A DNA stretch of 64,000 nucleotides from an uncultured Desulfomonile sp. (GTDB lineage Bacteria > Desulfobacterota > Desulfomonilia > Desulfomonilales > Desulfomonilaceae), in NCBI GenBank assembly GCA_903952205.1, contig CAJBEZ010000003.1, positions 37,790 to 101,789 on the forward strand, in the 5' to 3' direction. How positions within the stretch are numbered: the first letter of the stretch is position 1; each line of letters begins with the position of its first letter. The notes beneath the pieces are model-generated. The model ran no database searches and was not told the origin of the DNA. It saw only the letters and a program-made list of their open reading frames with translations. The position numbers and the translations under genes were made by a program. This document shows positions 56,151 to 63,957 of the stretch, piece after piece.

Positions 56151-58805
56151 TCAACAGACCGCAGAGGTTGTTTCAGAGTTTAAAGTGGGGCTAATGTTGT
56201 CAAGCGGACAATTATCTGGGTCCGCTAGGCCGTCAGTCTGGCTGCAATAATCATTCCCCTGGTAGTAACCGCAAGTAATACATTCATGTGCTGACGAATA
56301 TTCTGACAACTGCGCCTGAGCGGCTTCCTTGGCTTCACGATATTCCTTGTCCTTTTGGGAATCATATACACCAATAACATGAAAAGTTTTTTCCCTGCCG
56401 TGTGACTCAAAAGTAATCCCTTGATTCGAGAGATTTTCTCTAATCTTATTCAGGCGTCTCGAAAGATGGACATCGTTTGGCGGAAAGCTCTTTTTCCAGG
56501 ATTTCTTGTCAACCTCGAAATAACAATACAACTGCTCGTGTAGCTCTCTGGCTGTGCCGATCCATGTGCCGTTTGGTAGGCCAAGCTTGGGGTCATTAAA
56601 GAAACGAGGTAACAGGTCTGATAATATTTCCCCGGCCCCCACTTCGGCGTCCTGGTCTGCTCTGTTACTTTCCCATACCGCCTGAATCTGCTCTTGGTTT
56701 AGTTTTAATCCTTCAGCCATTGCCAAAGAATAGAGATTTGCTTGCGCCAGCCGGTGAAGCTCAGTCGCCTTAACATCTTTGGCTTGTTTCAGCGCTAACG
56801 CCATGCAATCGAATATCAACGCTTGGATTCCGGGTGTATGTTCCCCTGCCAATTTGTTGATTTCGTCATCGTGTATTTTTTCCTTTTTGTTGAGCAATGA
56901 AGTCTCAAGTAAAAAGACCCGACTCAAGAAATCGCCCATTTTCCCGGGATTATTTAAACCAGTGACAATCCATGTTGACATGAACTCAGTGTTGTGGATG
57001 TCGCCATCTGTAAACAGTGCCCGCTTCTCATCGTCTAGGCCAGTAATTGACAAGCACAATAGGTCGCTCTGTTCCGGTGTCATTTGATTAGCGTTATCCA
57101 GGACCGAAACTGCGTAATTTGCCAGCGGCGCAATCATATCGTCTTCATTTTTCCGAAACTTGTTCGGTTTGTCGTTAACCGCTGGATCTACAATCATCTT
57201 CATTTTTCTGGCGATAGTAGTTTTTGCCGATCCGTGCGGCCCGGTAATAACAAGCCCAGGACGGGAAGTATTCGGGAATAACGCCAAACATAACCACATC
57301 TTTAATATTGTTTTTTGGCTGTCGTCTCTGACCCGAAGAAACTTAAAGAGATCATCCCATGTTGCTTTGGGCGTATCTGGCGTGCAACTATAAGCCGCTG
57401 TTTTACGGGCTCGTTTGAAAGGATTCTCGTCGGTTTCAATCATTCGCCAGCCGTCAGGACCAATCTCAAACACGGCCCAATCTGGTCGGCCAGAATCAAT
57501 TAGGATCTTATCTTTCGTGACGTTCCAGCACATCCGCACATGAAGATGTCGTGGTGCCTGTGAATATTCGATCCCGCCCAACCGTGCGTCAACTACCTGC
57601 TCGATGGTGTCAAAACCGATTCCGTCCTCAAATTGCGCCATAAACTCTTTTCGTATCAAGCGCCTGAATTTCCGGGAATTAACCTGGATATTCTCATAGT
57701 GGTCGTCGATTTTAACTGATGCCCACGGCTCGCCCGACTGATCGAAAAATAATTTCCAGCCTAAGCCCTGAAAACATAAGTTCAGCTTTTGAAACTTCGA
57801 GAGTTTTTCGGGTTTGGTCTTTTTAGCTTCACTCGGTACACTAGAATCCTCTTTTGTGTTCTTCTCTTCCTCAACCCCCGGTTTCCACTCATCGGCAAGC
57901 GCAGCTTCCATTTCGATCATCTCTTTGGCTGCCATGCCGTGCGCTTCAAACAGGTCCGCCGGATCTTTGATTCCCTCGCCTGGCATCTCGATGATCTTTA
58001 ATGACTTTGCAACTTTGGCCAGAAGGGGCGCAGCTTTCGCAGTATAGTCACGCCCGTCCTTGTCTTTATCCTGAACAAAAACAACGTCCCTCCCCTTGAA
58101 ATAATCAACCAGCTTATGTGTCGTGAGGTTGCCGGGTCCGGTGCTTGCGCTGCCTACTGACGTGGCCACAAGGCCAATTTTCCGCATTGCCTCGACATCC
58201 TTTTCACCCTCGTCAAAATAAACCTTTATATTTTTAGGCGCTGCTAATAGTTTAGGAAGACCGAATGGCAATGGTTTTATGCCATCCAACCCCCAAATCC
58301 ACTCGCCCGGCCTATTAGGATCTGGCCGTCGTTGTAGAAAAGTCTTTGTTCCTTTGGGCCATTTTGACGGATCTTTCGGTTCAAATCGTACGTTCTGATA
58401 GAGAAGTTGTCCATTTTCATCCTGATAATCGTATGCTGCGACCTCTTTGCCATCCTTCCAAGTGAACTTCTGCTTGTCGGTTGATAGGGCCTTTGATTTC
58501 TTAGGCGGATCTATAATCCCTGCCTCGGCCTTGAGTCCGGCCAAAGCCGTTTTAAAGTCGCAATTATATTTGAGTTGATACAGGGCAAAGACGTCATAAC
58601 TCTTTTTGTCGTTTCCGAAATCGCAGCCATGATCGTCATACAACTTAAAACTCGGCTTTGTATCTGAAACGAAAGGGTTAAAACTGTTCCCGGTTGGACA
58701 ATGCAACTCAGGAAACCATTCTCTAAACTTATCCTCAAAATTGATGCTATGCCTTATTTTTTCTTTAATTTCGGCATTTTTTTGTTTGACATCATTGTCG
58801 TTCAT
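56151..58805 (-). CDS. primase-helicase of the mobile element
   Basis: 884 residues. An N-terminal segment resembles the DnaG zinc domain but keeps few of its cysteines (HCPTGNSFNPF..TKPSFKLYDD). A TOPRIM domain follows with DEGEKDVEAMR near residue 210 and VQDKDKDGRDY near 250. The C-terminal half is an ATPase with Walker A GPHGSAKTTIARK and downstream VSVLDNANQ, similar to D5/DUF927-type phage helicases. The combination initiates replication in P4-like elements. Its ATG overlaps the preceding small gene by 4 bases. Confidence 0.85.
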   Translation of the reverse strand: MNDNDVKQKNAEIKEKIRHSINFEDKFREWFPELHCPTGNSFNPFVSDTKPSFKLYDDHGCDFGNDKKSYDVFALYQLKYNCDFKTALAGLKAEAGIIDPPKKSKALSTDKQKFTWKDGKEVAAYDYQDENGQLLYQNVRFEPKDPSKWPKGTKTFLQRRPDPNRPGEWIWGLDGIKPLPFGLPKLLAAPKNIKVYFDEGEKDVEAMRKIGLVATSVGSASTGPGNLTTHKLVDYFKGRDVVFVQDKDKDGRDYTAKAAPLLAKVAKSLKIIEMPGEGIKDPADLFEAHGMAAKEMIEMEAALADEWKPGVEEEKNTKEDSSVPSEAKKTKPEKLSKFQKLNLCFQGLGWKLFFDQSGEPWASVKIDDHYENIQVNSRKFRRLIRKEFMAQFEDGIGFDTIEQVVDARLGGIEYSQAPRHLHVRMCWNVTKDKILIDSGRPDWAVFEIGPDGWRMIETDENPFKRARKTAAYSCTPDTPKATWDDLFKFLRVRDDSQKTILKMWLCLALFPNTSRPGLVITGPHGSAKTTIARKMKMIVDPAVNDKPNKFRKNEDDMIAPLANYAVSVLDNANQMTPEQSDLLCLSITGLDDEKRALFTDGDIHNTEFMSTWIVTGLNNPGKMGDFLSRVFLLETSLLNKKEKIHDDEINKLAGEHTPGIQALIFDCMALALKQAKDVKATELHRLAQANLYSLAMAEGLKLNQEQIQAVWESNRADQDAEVGAGEILSDLLPRFFNDPKLGLPNGTWIGTARELHEQLYCYFEVDKKSWKKSFPPNDVHLSRRLNKIRENLSNQGITFESHGREKTFHVIGVYDSQKDKEYREAKEAAQAQLSEYSSAHECITCGYYQGNDYCSQTDGLADPDNCPLDNISPTLNSETTSAVC

Positions 58806-59011
58806 GATAATCTTGTCCTTATTGAATTTGATTTTGTTGAATTTGAATTTTGTTTCCAGGAGAAGGTCGAGCCCGCAATGCTCGGCTTTTCTTTTTGGGG
58901 CTTAAAGCGTCCTCTCATCCTCTGGGCCAGGGCGATCCGCCGAGCCAGGTCGTAATATTTCTCCGGTGGCCAGCGGTCGAATAAGCCGTTAAATGGTGTC
59001 CGGCGTCTCAT
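58802..59011 (-). CDS. small hypothetical protein of the element
   Basis: 69 residues, very basic (about a quarter Arg/Lys), with no recognised domain. ATGA overlaps at both ends (59008-59011 with the DUF5131 gene, 58802-58805 with the primase gene) argue that it is translated. A nucleic-acid-binding role is only a guess from its charge. Confidence 0.65.
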   Translation of the reverse strand: MRRRTPFNGLFDRWPPEKYYDLARRIALAQRMRGRFKPQKEKPSIAGSTFSWKQNSNSTKSNSIRTRLS

Positions 59012-59799
59012 AGCGTTGTGGCCTCCAGTCCTTCCAGAAACATAGTAGTTTGTTGCGCCTGTCGCCCTGGCCTGACTATTGGTCGCGCCTGGAAATATTC
59101 TTTTGGCCTGTCCGGTAGTTCGACTCGCAGGTTCGGTTTAATGAAAACCTTTATCCCGGCTTCCCTGGCCGTGCTGATTAATTTCGTTACCCACTGTTGT
59201 TCCGGTTGAAATTCGGGCACCTCGGTCTGTTTGCTTTGCGCTCCAATGATTAGCCAGTCAAATCCATGTAGCGATTCGATATTCAAATCTTCGAGTAAGG
59301 GCTCACATGAAAGAAATCTGACTGGAGCCTTAACGTGCGGCATGTATTTCAGCGCATTGGCAACTCTGGCGTTACAATCTACCGTTGTCCCAACCCACGA
59401 ATTGTCAGGGAATGTGAACTCTAATAATCGCTTGGGGTTTTTGGTGAGGAATAAATAGTTCCACTGCGGAGAGGCTTCGCATACGTCTAATATTTCTTGA
59501 ATTACTTCGGTTTCTACCCAATCTCCAAACAGATCCGCCATAGAACAAACAAATACGTTGTGGATTCCCTCCTCATTTATCCTTTTTTTAGGGATCTTGG
59601 TGTTTACAGGAGCGGTTAACCTATTTCTGTGAACCATATACTCGAACTTCTCTTTATAGAATCGGTTAGCGATGTTCCTGGCGTAACAATACTTGCATCC
59701 ATATTTACATCCGGTGACAGGATTCCAAGACCACTTGGCCCATTCAATATTGTCCGAAGTTTGGTCGTTAAATTTACTGTTCCCCTGACCGATCTTCAT
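59008..59799 (-). CDS. DUF5131 (phage Gp37/Gp68-like) radical-SAM-type protein
   Basis: 263 residues. It opens with WNPVTGCKYGCKYCYARNIA: Cys31, Cys35 and Cys38 form the C-x3-C-x2-C cluster of radical SAM enzymes. FLTKNPKRLLEF and VRFLSCEPLLEDLNI are the marks of the DUF5131/Gp37-Gp68 family found in phages and mobile elements. The reaction of this family is not known to me; relatives of spore photoproduct lyase-type radical enzymes are one possibility. ATGA overlaps on both sides. Confidence 0.85.
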   Translation of the reverse strand: MKIGQGNSKFNDQTSDNIEWAKWSWNPVTGCKYGCKYCYARNIANRFYKEKFEYMVHRNRLTAPVNTKIPKKRINEEGIHNVFVCSMADLFGDWVETEVIQEILDVCEASPQWNYLFLTKNPKRLLEFTFPDNSWVGTTVDCNARVANALKYMPHVKAPVRFLSCEPLLEDLNIESLHGFDWLIIGAQSKQTEVPEFQPEQQWVTKLISTAREAGIKVFIKPNLRVELPDRPKEYFQARPIVRPGRQAQQTTMFLEGLEATTL

Positions 59800-59963
59800 A
59801 ACGCCACCTCCCTTTTATTCTCTGTTTTCGCTTCGGCCCGGTCGAATACCTTATCGAAGTTACGTTGAAACTCCTGGCACTTGGCGTATATCGCCATCCG
59901 CTCGGCCCAAGTGAGCCTGATAACCAAGTCGGGTCCGTCTTCAATTATTGATTCTGATTGCAT
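59796..59963 (-). CDS. small hypothetical protein (55 aa)
   Basis: Found by reading the gap between two element genes. ATG 59963 has AAGGA six bases upstream; 55 codons follow, and its TGA overlaps the start of the DUF5131 gene (ATGA). Content is acidic at the N-terminus with LVIRLTWAERMAIYAKCQEF in the middle, then a basic tail. No domain recognised, but position, ribosome site and overlap match its neighbours. Confidence 0.65.
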   Translation of the reverse strand: MQSESIIEDGPDLVIRLTWAERMAIYAKCQEFQRNFDKVFDRAEAKTENKREVAL

Positions 59964-60006
59964 GGCTTTTCCTTTCGTTTGGGTTAATTCCCCCCGGATC
60001 TATCAA

Positions 60007-61158
60007 TCAGACCGCATTTGCCAGTTCAGCGAGAATGTCGCCGTGGCTTGGTTTGGGGTAATGTTCGCCCACAAGCAATTTCCCCTTTAATTCATTGATG
60101 TGATTGATTAGAGGTTCTTCTTTACGAAGCCCAGGTTCTTGTATGTGTTCTCTGTAAGCACGGAGATAAAACTTTTCATCCCATTGTTTTACCTTCCCAT
60201 AAATTGACCACTTGCTGCCGTTAAGCGCCTCAGGATATTTTTTACGTTTCCTCTCAATGTAGACCATCAATCCCTTAGATTTTGCCCAATCTATTAGCTC
60301 GCGGTCTGTTTCAATGTTAGCGACGCAGGTGCGGCCCGCCTCTAGTTCGGCTTTTCTGTCAACCTGTAACCGTTTCGCAGATTCCTCTTTTTCCTTGGCC
60401 TCTTTGTTTTGTTGTTCCGCAAGGTCTGCCCTGGCCTGAACCAATGCCGCCTCAACCCCGTCCAGGAATTTTTCGGTATCTCTGAAATTAGTTGAGCGAT
60501 TATTTGGGACTCGCCCCAGGTGCCATGCCAGTAATTTAGAGTCGGTAAGGTCGCAATAGTTGTCTATGGTTTTTGCTGCCGAAGGAAGGGATTTAAAATC
60601 CACTGGCCTGAGTTTTGTCCCATAGGTTGTCGGGAATTGCCGTTGAGCCATAGCCATTTCAAATTCGTGCTTGTATTCGTCGGTGACGCAACAATAGTTT
60701 GGATATTCATCACCCTTGGAACCAAATATGGTATAAACGGCGTTACCTGCATGTGTGGCTGAAATCATTATCCATTCAGGATGCATCCCCCATTTCATGG
60801 CCCTTGTTTCAAGCGAATCCTTCCCTGAAATAATATGTTCAAAAGCGCAGAAGCTATTAAACTTGCGTAGGCAATCAACCGTCCATGCCTCGTCGTCCGT
60901 CAGTGTCCGGGGGCTCATTGTGGATGCGATTTTGCGTGGTTCGTCGTACAGGAATTCAATATATTTTGGGCCTGCGTTAACCACGTCCTGAATCAACAGC
61001 GGTAGGTATTCTGATTGTGGGTTTATGATATAAGCATAGTTTGAGGGGCCTGTTTTTTGGATGTATTCAAGTTTCGCAAAGAATTCGCTTGAGGTTTGGT
61101 TTTTATTCCTTTCCTTTTCGATTTCGTTATAACGCTCATACGCTGATTTTTCTTCCAT
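60007..61158 (-). CDS. unknown protein of the mobile element
   Basis: 383 residues, not recognised. ATG 61158 has GGAG eight bases upstream; the ATG two codons earlier is too close to it. Residues ~1-215 look globular with many aromatics (SNYAYIINPQSEYLPLLIQD, KWGMHPEWIMISATHAG). A coiled coil of ~55 charged residues follows (ARADLAEQQNKEAKEKEESAKRL in part), then a basic segment VYIERKRKKYPEALNGSKWS and a C-terminal helix. Recombination-partner or replication-accessory function is possible from its position next to the ERCC4 gene, but unproved. Confidence 0.75.
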   Translation of the reverse strand: MEEKSAYERYNEIEKERNKNQTSSEFFAKLEYIQKTGPSNYAYIINPQSEYLPLLIQDVVNAGPKYIEFLYDEPRKIASTMSPRTLTDDEAWTVDCLRKFNSFCAFEHIISGKDSLETRAMKWGMHPEWIMISATHAGNAVYTIFGSKGDEYPNYCCVTDEYKHEFEMAMAQRQFPTTYGTKLRPVDFKSLPSAAKTIDNYCDLTDSKLLAWHLGRVPNNRSTNFRDTEKFLDGVEAALVQARADLAEQQNKEAKEKEESAKRLQVDRKAELEAGRTCVANIETDRELIDWAKSKGLMVYIERKRKKYPEALNGSKWSIYGKVKQWDEKFYLRAYREHIQEPGLRKEEPLINHINELKGKLLVGEHYPKPSHGDILAELANAV

Positions 61159-61190
61159 TTTCATTTCTCCTTTTTTGTCGTTTTACCCGC

Positions 61191-61658
61191 TTAAAACGGG
61201 AATTCGTCCTCTGTTGTTAATGCTGCCTTTTGTTTTTCCCTGTGGAATTTCTTCAACAATGATTCGCATTTAGCCGCTGCCAACCTCTGTGACCCTGCGA
61301 ACAGAAACGGTATCCGATACCGCACCTCAAATGCGCTTACAGACTCAATCGCTGAGTTTGTGTGCAGTCGGCTGAGATAGTCGCCGGTCGCTAACTGTGC
61401 GTAGGTTCCTTCAACCACCACGGCGAAATACTCAAAGTTCTGTGCTCGTTGTAACTCTCTCTCGAACCTGGCCCTGTTAACGCCGAGACAAGACACCAAA
61501 TCATCCATTGCCTTGCGCTCAACTCCCACAACATTTTCATAGCCCACGGCCGAATAGTCGCCCGTCGACAGAGTTCTAACCACGCAGGGACTTTGGAAGT
61601 AAGCTGACCATCCCAACTGTTCCCTGGTATCTTGAATAATCTGAAAATCTTCATACAT
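61191..61658 (-). CDS. ERCC4-type nuclease
   Basis: 155 residues with an ERCC4/XPF nuclease domain: IIQDTREQLGW, STGDYSAVGYENVVGVERKAMDDLVSCL. The catalytic triad D..GDY..ERKxxxD is complete. Stand-alone ERCC4 domains are found in phages and mobile elements and cut branched DNA or flaps by analogy. The GGAG before the ATG is close. The first 150 bases overlap, in another frame, a frame that begins at 61774. Confidence 0.85.
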   Translation of the reverse strand: MYEDFQIIQDTREQLGWSAYFQSPCVVRTLSTGDYSAVGYENVVGVERKAMDDLVSCLGVNRARFERELQRAQNFEYFAVVVEGTYAQLATGDYLSRLHTNSAIESVSAFEVRYRIPFLFAGSQRLAAAKCESLLKKFHREKQKAALTTEDEFPF

Positions 61659-61823
61659 GGCTCCAGCGCAGCGGTGAGCAAATTAAGGTTCTGAGCCTTT
61701 CCAGCGCCGCGATAATCGTATCTATCCAAAGTTCTTGACAAATTGGTTGTTTGAAAGTAGTTAAGAGACATCATGACTTTTTCCTTTGCGCCGTGTGACC
61801 CCGAGTCCCGGCGCTTTCTATTT

Positions 61824-62078
61824 TCAGGCTGCAAGCCCGCCATTACGCATCCTTTCGATTATGACCTCTGGATCATCAACCTCTATGATTTCTGTCAAAG
61901 TGTCGAAGCCCTCGCCAAAGACACGAATCAGCTTTTCGTTAACTTCGTCGGTGACTCTGGCGAACCAACCCATTTCCAGGCGACAAAGGGTGCTTTGCTT
62001 TATTCCGATTACGTCCGCCATCATTTTTTGGCTGAGACCGTGTTGTAGTCTCAAGGCTCTCATTTTTGTAATCTGCAT
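61824..62078 (-). CDS. XRE-family transcriptional regulator
   Basis: 84 residues. Helix-turn-helix of the Cro/CI type: MRALRLQHGLSQKMMADVIG, then IKQSTLCRLEMGW as recognition helix. A short acidic C-terminal tail follows (VDDPEVIIERM). AGGAGG lies eight bases before ATG 62078. Probably represses the element's own operon. Confidence 0.88.
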   Translation of the reverse strand: MQITKMRALRLQHGLSQKMMADVIGIKQSTLCRLEMGWFARVTDEVNEKLIRVFGEGFDTLTEIIEVDDPEVIIERMRNGGLAA

Positions 62079-62128
62079 GATTTCAACCTCCTAGCCGTGC
62101 TAATTGGTTTTAATAGTATTTTAAAAAG

Positions 62129-62380
62129 TTAGTTTTTCGAGGATTTAGTACCTTGAGCGCCAATATCGTTAGGCTGAACTTTCGCCGTTTGACGTTTCGG
62201 TTTCTCTTCTGAAAAGAAATTTGCAATCCAGGTGATAACGTCAGATTCTCGAAATCGCCGCCGCCCTTGAGGTGTCCAAAGAATTTTTGGGCCTTGCCCC
62301 TCGCTCAACCACTTCTGCATGGTGTGCCGATTGATACCTGTGACCTTACATACCTCAATAAAAGTCATCATTTTGTCCAT
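62129..62380 (-). CDS. excisionase/AlpA-like MerR-type DNA-binding protein
   Basis: 83 residues from ATG 62380, with GGGAG six bases upstream. The core FIEVCKVTGINRHTMQKWLSEGQ..GRRRFRESDVITWIA is the winged helix-turn-helix of Xis/AlpA-type proteins. By analogy it directs excision and may regulate integrase. A CATACTATG palindrome overlaps its ribosome site, and a TTTACTGT octamer lies upstream. Confidence 0.8.
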   Translation of the reverse strand: MDKMMTFIEVCKVTGINRHTMQKWLSEGQGPKILWTPQGRRRFRESDVITWIANFFSEEKPKRQTAKVQPNDIGAQGTKSSKN

Positions 62381-62392
62381 GATATGTTCTCC

Positions 62393-62401
62393 CATACTAT
62401 G
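62393..62401. promoter_or_regulatory. operator-like palindrome, copy 1
   Basis: CATACTATG, a 9-base palindrome around a central base, overlaps the ribosome site of the excisionase-like gene. The same nine bases occur at 63051-63059 in front of the next gene upstream. Confidence 0.5.
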
Positions 62402-62430
62402 ACGTGGCAGACAGTAAACTCCAAAAAAAA

Positions 62431-63027
62431 TTACATGCCTAAAGCTCGGTCTACGTGGCTTACTATCCGCCTAATATTGACAAAGCTCACTGTTTCCGCC
62501 GGTTCTAACTCATCAACGGGGCGATCATATCGATGCGAAAGACTCGGCGGGAAAAAAAATATCCTTGTGAGAGTAGCATTAGACTTGTTTTGACCTGCTC
62601 CAAAAAAATCCGCCATGCTGCCAGGTAATCTATATCGGTAAACCACGCAGATAACCTGAAAGTCGTTGGCTTCTAAAAACTTCTGTATGCCCCGGCCAAC
62701 GCCTATACTGTCTATTGTTGCGTGAAACATCGGCGGTTGGCCCTCTTTGGTGACCTCAGCACGTTCAAAAAATATCTGCGTATCGTCTGTGGTCACACCC
62801 GGCATAATTTGTAGTTGCTGGAACCTTATGTTCAACGAAAACAAACAACTTAATATTCCCATCACAACTATATCGGCCCTCGATAACAGCGATTGCCGCC
62901 CAGGTCCGTTAGGTGGCGGAAAATATATCTCTGGCCTGAACGTCTGTCTTTGAAGCCACGAGAAAACGGTTTGTTTCTTAATAAGATCCCGATAAACTAA
63001 GTCTAGTGCTTCCCTAATTCCTATCAT
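62431..63027 (-). CDS. putative MerR-like regulator of the element
   Basis: 198 residues, not firmly recognised. The N-terminal ~75 residues (IREALDLVYRDLIKKQTVFSWLQRQTF.., GRQSLLSRADIVVMGIL) have the length and pattern of a MerR-type winged helix. The C-terminal part is a mixed alpha/beta domain with FHATIDSIGVGRGIQKFLEAND. ATG 63027 has only a weak ribosome site. First gene of the leftward operon. Confidence 0.6.
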   Translation of the reverse strand: MIGIREALDLVYRDLIKKQTVFSWLQRQTFRPEIYFPPPNGPGRQSLLSRADIVVMGILSCLFSLNIRFQQLQIMPGVTTDDTQIFFERAEVTKEGQPPMFHATIDSIGVGRGIQKFLEANDFQVICVVYRYRLPGSMADFFGAGQNKSNATLTRIFFFPPSLSHRYDRPVDELEPAETVSFVNIRRIVSHVDRALGM

Positions 63028-63034
63028 GCCTGAT

Positions 63035-63063
63035 TAACTATACGACACATCATACTATGTCAA
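63035..63063 (-). promoter_or_regulatory. promoter with overlapping operator, copy 2
   Basis: On the minus strand TTGACA (63063-63058) and TAGTTA (63040-63035) are 17 bases apart; TATAGT at 15 bases is an alternative -10. The palindrome CATACTATG (63051-63059) overlaps the -35 hexamer, so a protein bound there would block transcription. The start point would fall within a few bases of the ATG at 63027, giving an almost leaderless message, in line with the weak ribosome site. Confidence 0.5.
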
Positions 63064-63098
63064 GCTATTACGGCATAAGCCACGACATTAAAAGCCAT
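63060..63098 (-). CDS. possible 12-residue leader peptide
   Basis: ATG 63098 follows GGAGG by seven bases and opens 12 codons (MAFNVVAYAVIA) before TGA. The stop overlaps the -35 of the operon promoter. The ribosome site is the only strong support; the peptide may be meaningless. Confidence 0.2.
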   Translation of the reverse strand: MAFNVVAYAVIA

Positions 63099-63237
63099 TT
63101 TGTTGCCTCCATTTTCTCTAACACCCCAACCTTCTAGCATTAATTTTTAAAGGCAAGCATTACGTGGTTTTGTGCGTAACTGGCTGAAATGACTAGGTGG
63201 CGAGTACGCGTACGCGACTTTGGTAGACAAAAAAATA

Positions 63238-63284
63238 GCCGCTAGAGATATTTACGACGGGCGGAGATACCCAACTCTAGCGGC
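63238..63284. repeat. 10-bp perfect inverted repeat
   Basis: GCCGCTAGAG (63238-63247) and CTCTAGCGGC (63275-63284) can form a stem with a 27-base loop. A smaller hairpin AAGCC-TTGG-GGCTT follows at 63295-63308, and further GC-rich pairs lie to 63380. Could be a small structured RNA or a protein-binding site. Confidence 0.45.
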
Positions 63285-63501
63285 CTTTGCCAGAAGCCTT
63301 GGGGCTTCGAGAGAAAATGTTAGCGGAACGCCCCCGAGAGGAACAGGTTTGTGTGGCGCTCCACTTCGCCTCGCCAGTAAAGCCATAAACTGCCGAGGTT
63401 ATCTAAAATTGTGTTGAGGGAAATGGATCATACCAGGCCATCTCCCTCAGTTCACTCGCTAAAATAGACGCAGGTAAATTTCGGCGAGTTATCGAATTGT
63501 T

Positions 63502-63523
63502 GGGCCGGGTCTCGGTCCGGCCC
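63502..63523 (-). terminator. GC-rich hairpin 3' of the small minus-strand frame
   Basis: GGGCCGG (63502-63508) and CCGGCCC (63517-63523) with an 8-base loop. It follows the stop of the minus-strand frame at 63560 by ~37 bases; without a T-run its action as terminator is uncertain. Confidence 0.35.
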
Positions 63524-63559
63524 TAGGCAAGAAAACGCCCGTGAAGGGCCGATGAATAT

Positions 63560-63847
63560 CTAATTTGCCATGTCCATAGGCGCAACTACCCTCGGCGGTC
63601 GCCCTAAATCGCTATACACAGAGGCAAAGTCGCTAAACGGTCGGGCGTCGCTTGTGGCCAAAAACGCTTCCAAAACTTTAATCTGGCCGGGATTTAACCC
63701 GAGCTTAGAAATGTCGTGCCCGTGGTTGTCAAGGTAATCGTCTAGTTCCGCTTTGAGCCCGTCAACCATTTCTTGGGCCTCGGTCGCGTCAATGAGTAAG
63801 TTCAACATCCGGTGGAAATCAGCCGTGCTTTCGATAGAGTAATCCAA
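63560..63847 (-). CDS. possible small protein of the element
   Basis: 95 codons from TTG 63847, or 82 from ATG 63808. Acidic and helical at first (LIDATEAQEMVDGLKAELDDYL), then DFASVYSDLGRPPRVV. No good ribosome site for either start; protein-like composition is the main support. Not recognised. Confidence 0.4.
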   Translation of the reverse strand: MDYSIESTADFHRMLNLLIDATEAQEMVDGLKAELDDYLDNHGHDISKLGLNPGQIKVLEAFLATSDARPFSDFASVYSDLGRPPRVVAPMDMAN

Positions 63848-63957
63848 GTTCGACTTTAAATATAGTGCCGCGCAGTCGGAATAGGTTCAACAAAAGACGC
63901 GACTTTTGTCGAATAATTTGGTATGTCCCTTCCAACACCTGAAGGGAGGGAAGATAA

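Larger units (their letters stand above)
63028..63559. other. control and structured intergenic region of the element
   Basis: About 530 bases. Nearest the operon lie a promoter (63035-63063), an overlapping operator and a 12-codon possible leader; then a GTACGCGTAC copy; then two strong inverted repeats (63238-63284 and 63502-63523). I see no convincing gene. An open frame of 65 codons on the plus strand from 63220 overlaps the inverted repeat and is not protein-like. Confidence 0.5.

Noticed and set aside
61391..61774. An open frame on the minus strand from ATG 61774 (AAGGA upstream) running into the ERCC4 gene
   Set aside because: Most of it overlaps the well-supported ERCC4 gene in another frame and its sequence there is Trp-rich and unlike a protein. 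Only the first ~38 codons are free; they might be a short leader, but nothing else supports it.
63238..63400. Retron-type RNA or CRISPR-related RNA
   Set aside because: No reverse transcriptase or cas gene is near, and no direct repeats with spacers were seen anywhere in the window.
63220..63417. 65-codon plus-strand frame in the element's control region
   Set aside because: It begins at a TTG, has no ribosome site, and spans the inverted repeat; the second half is repeat-like GC-rich DNA.
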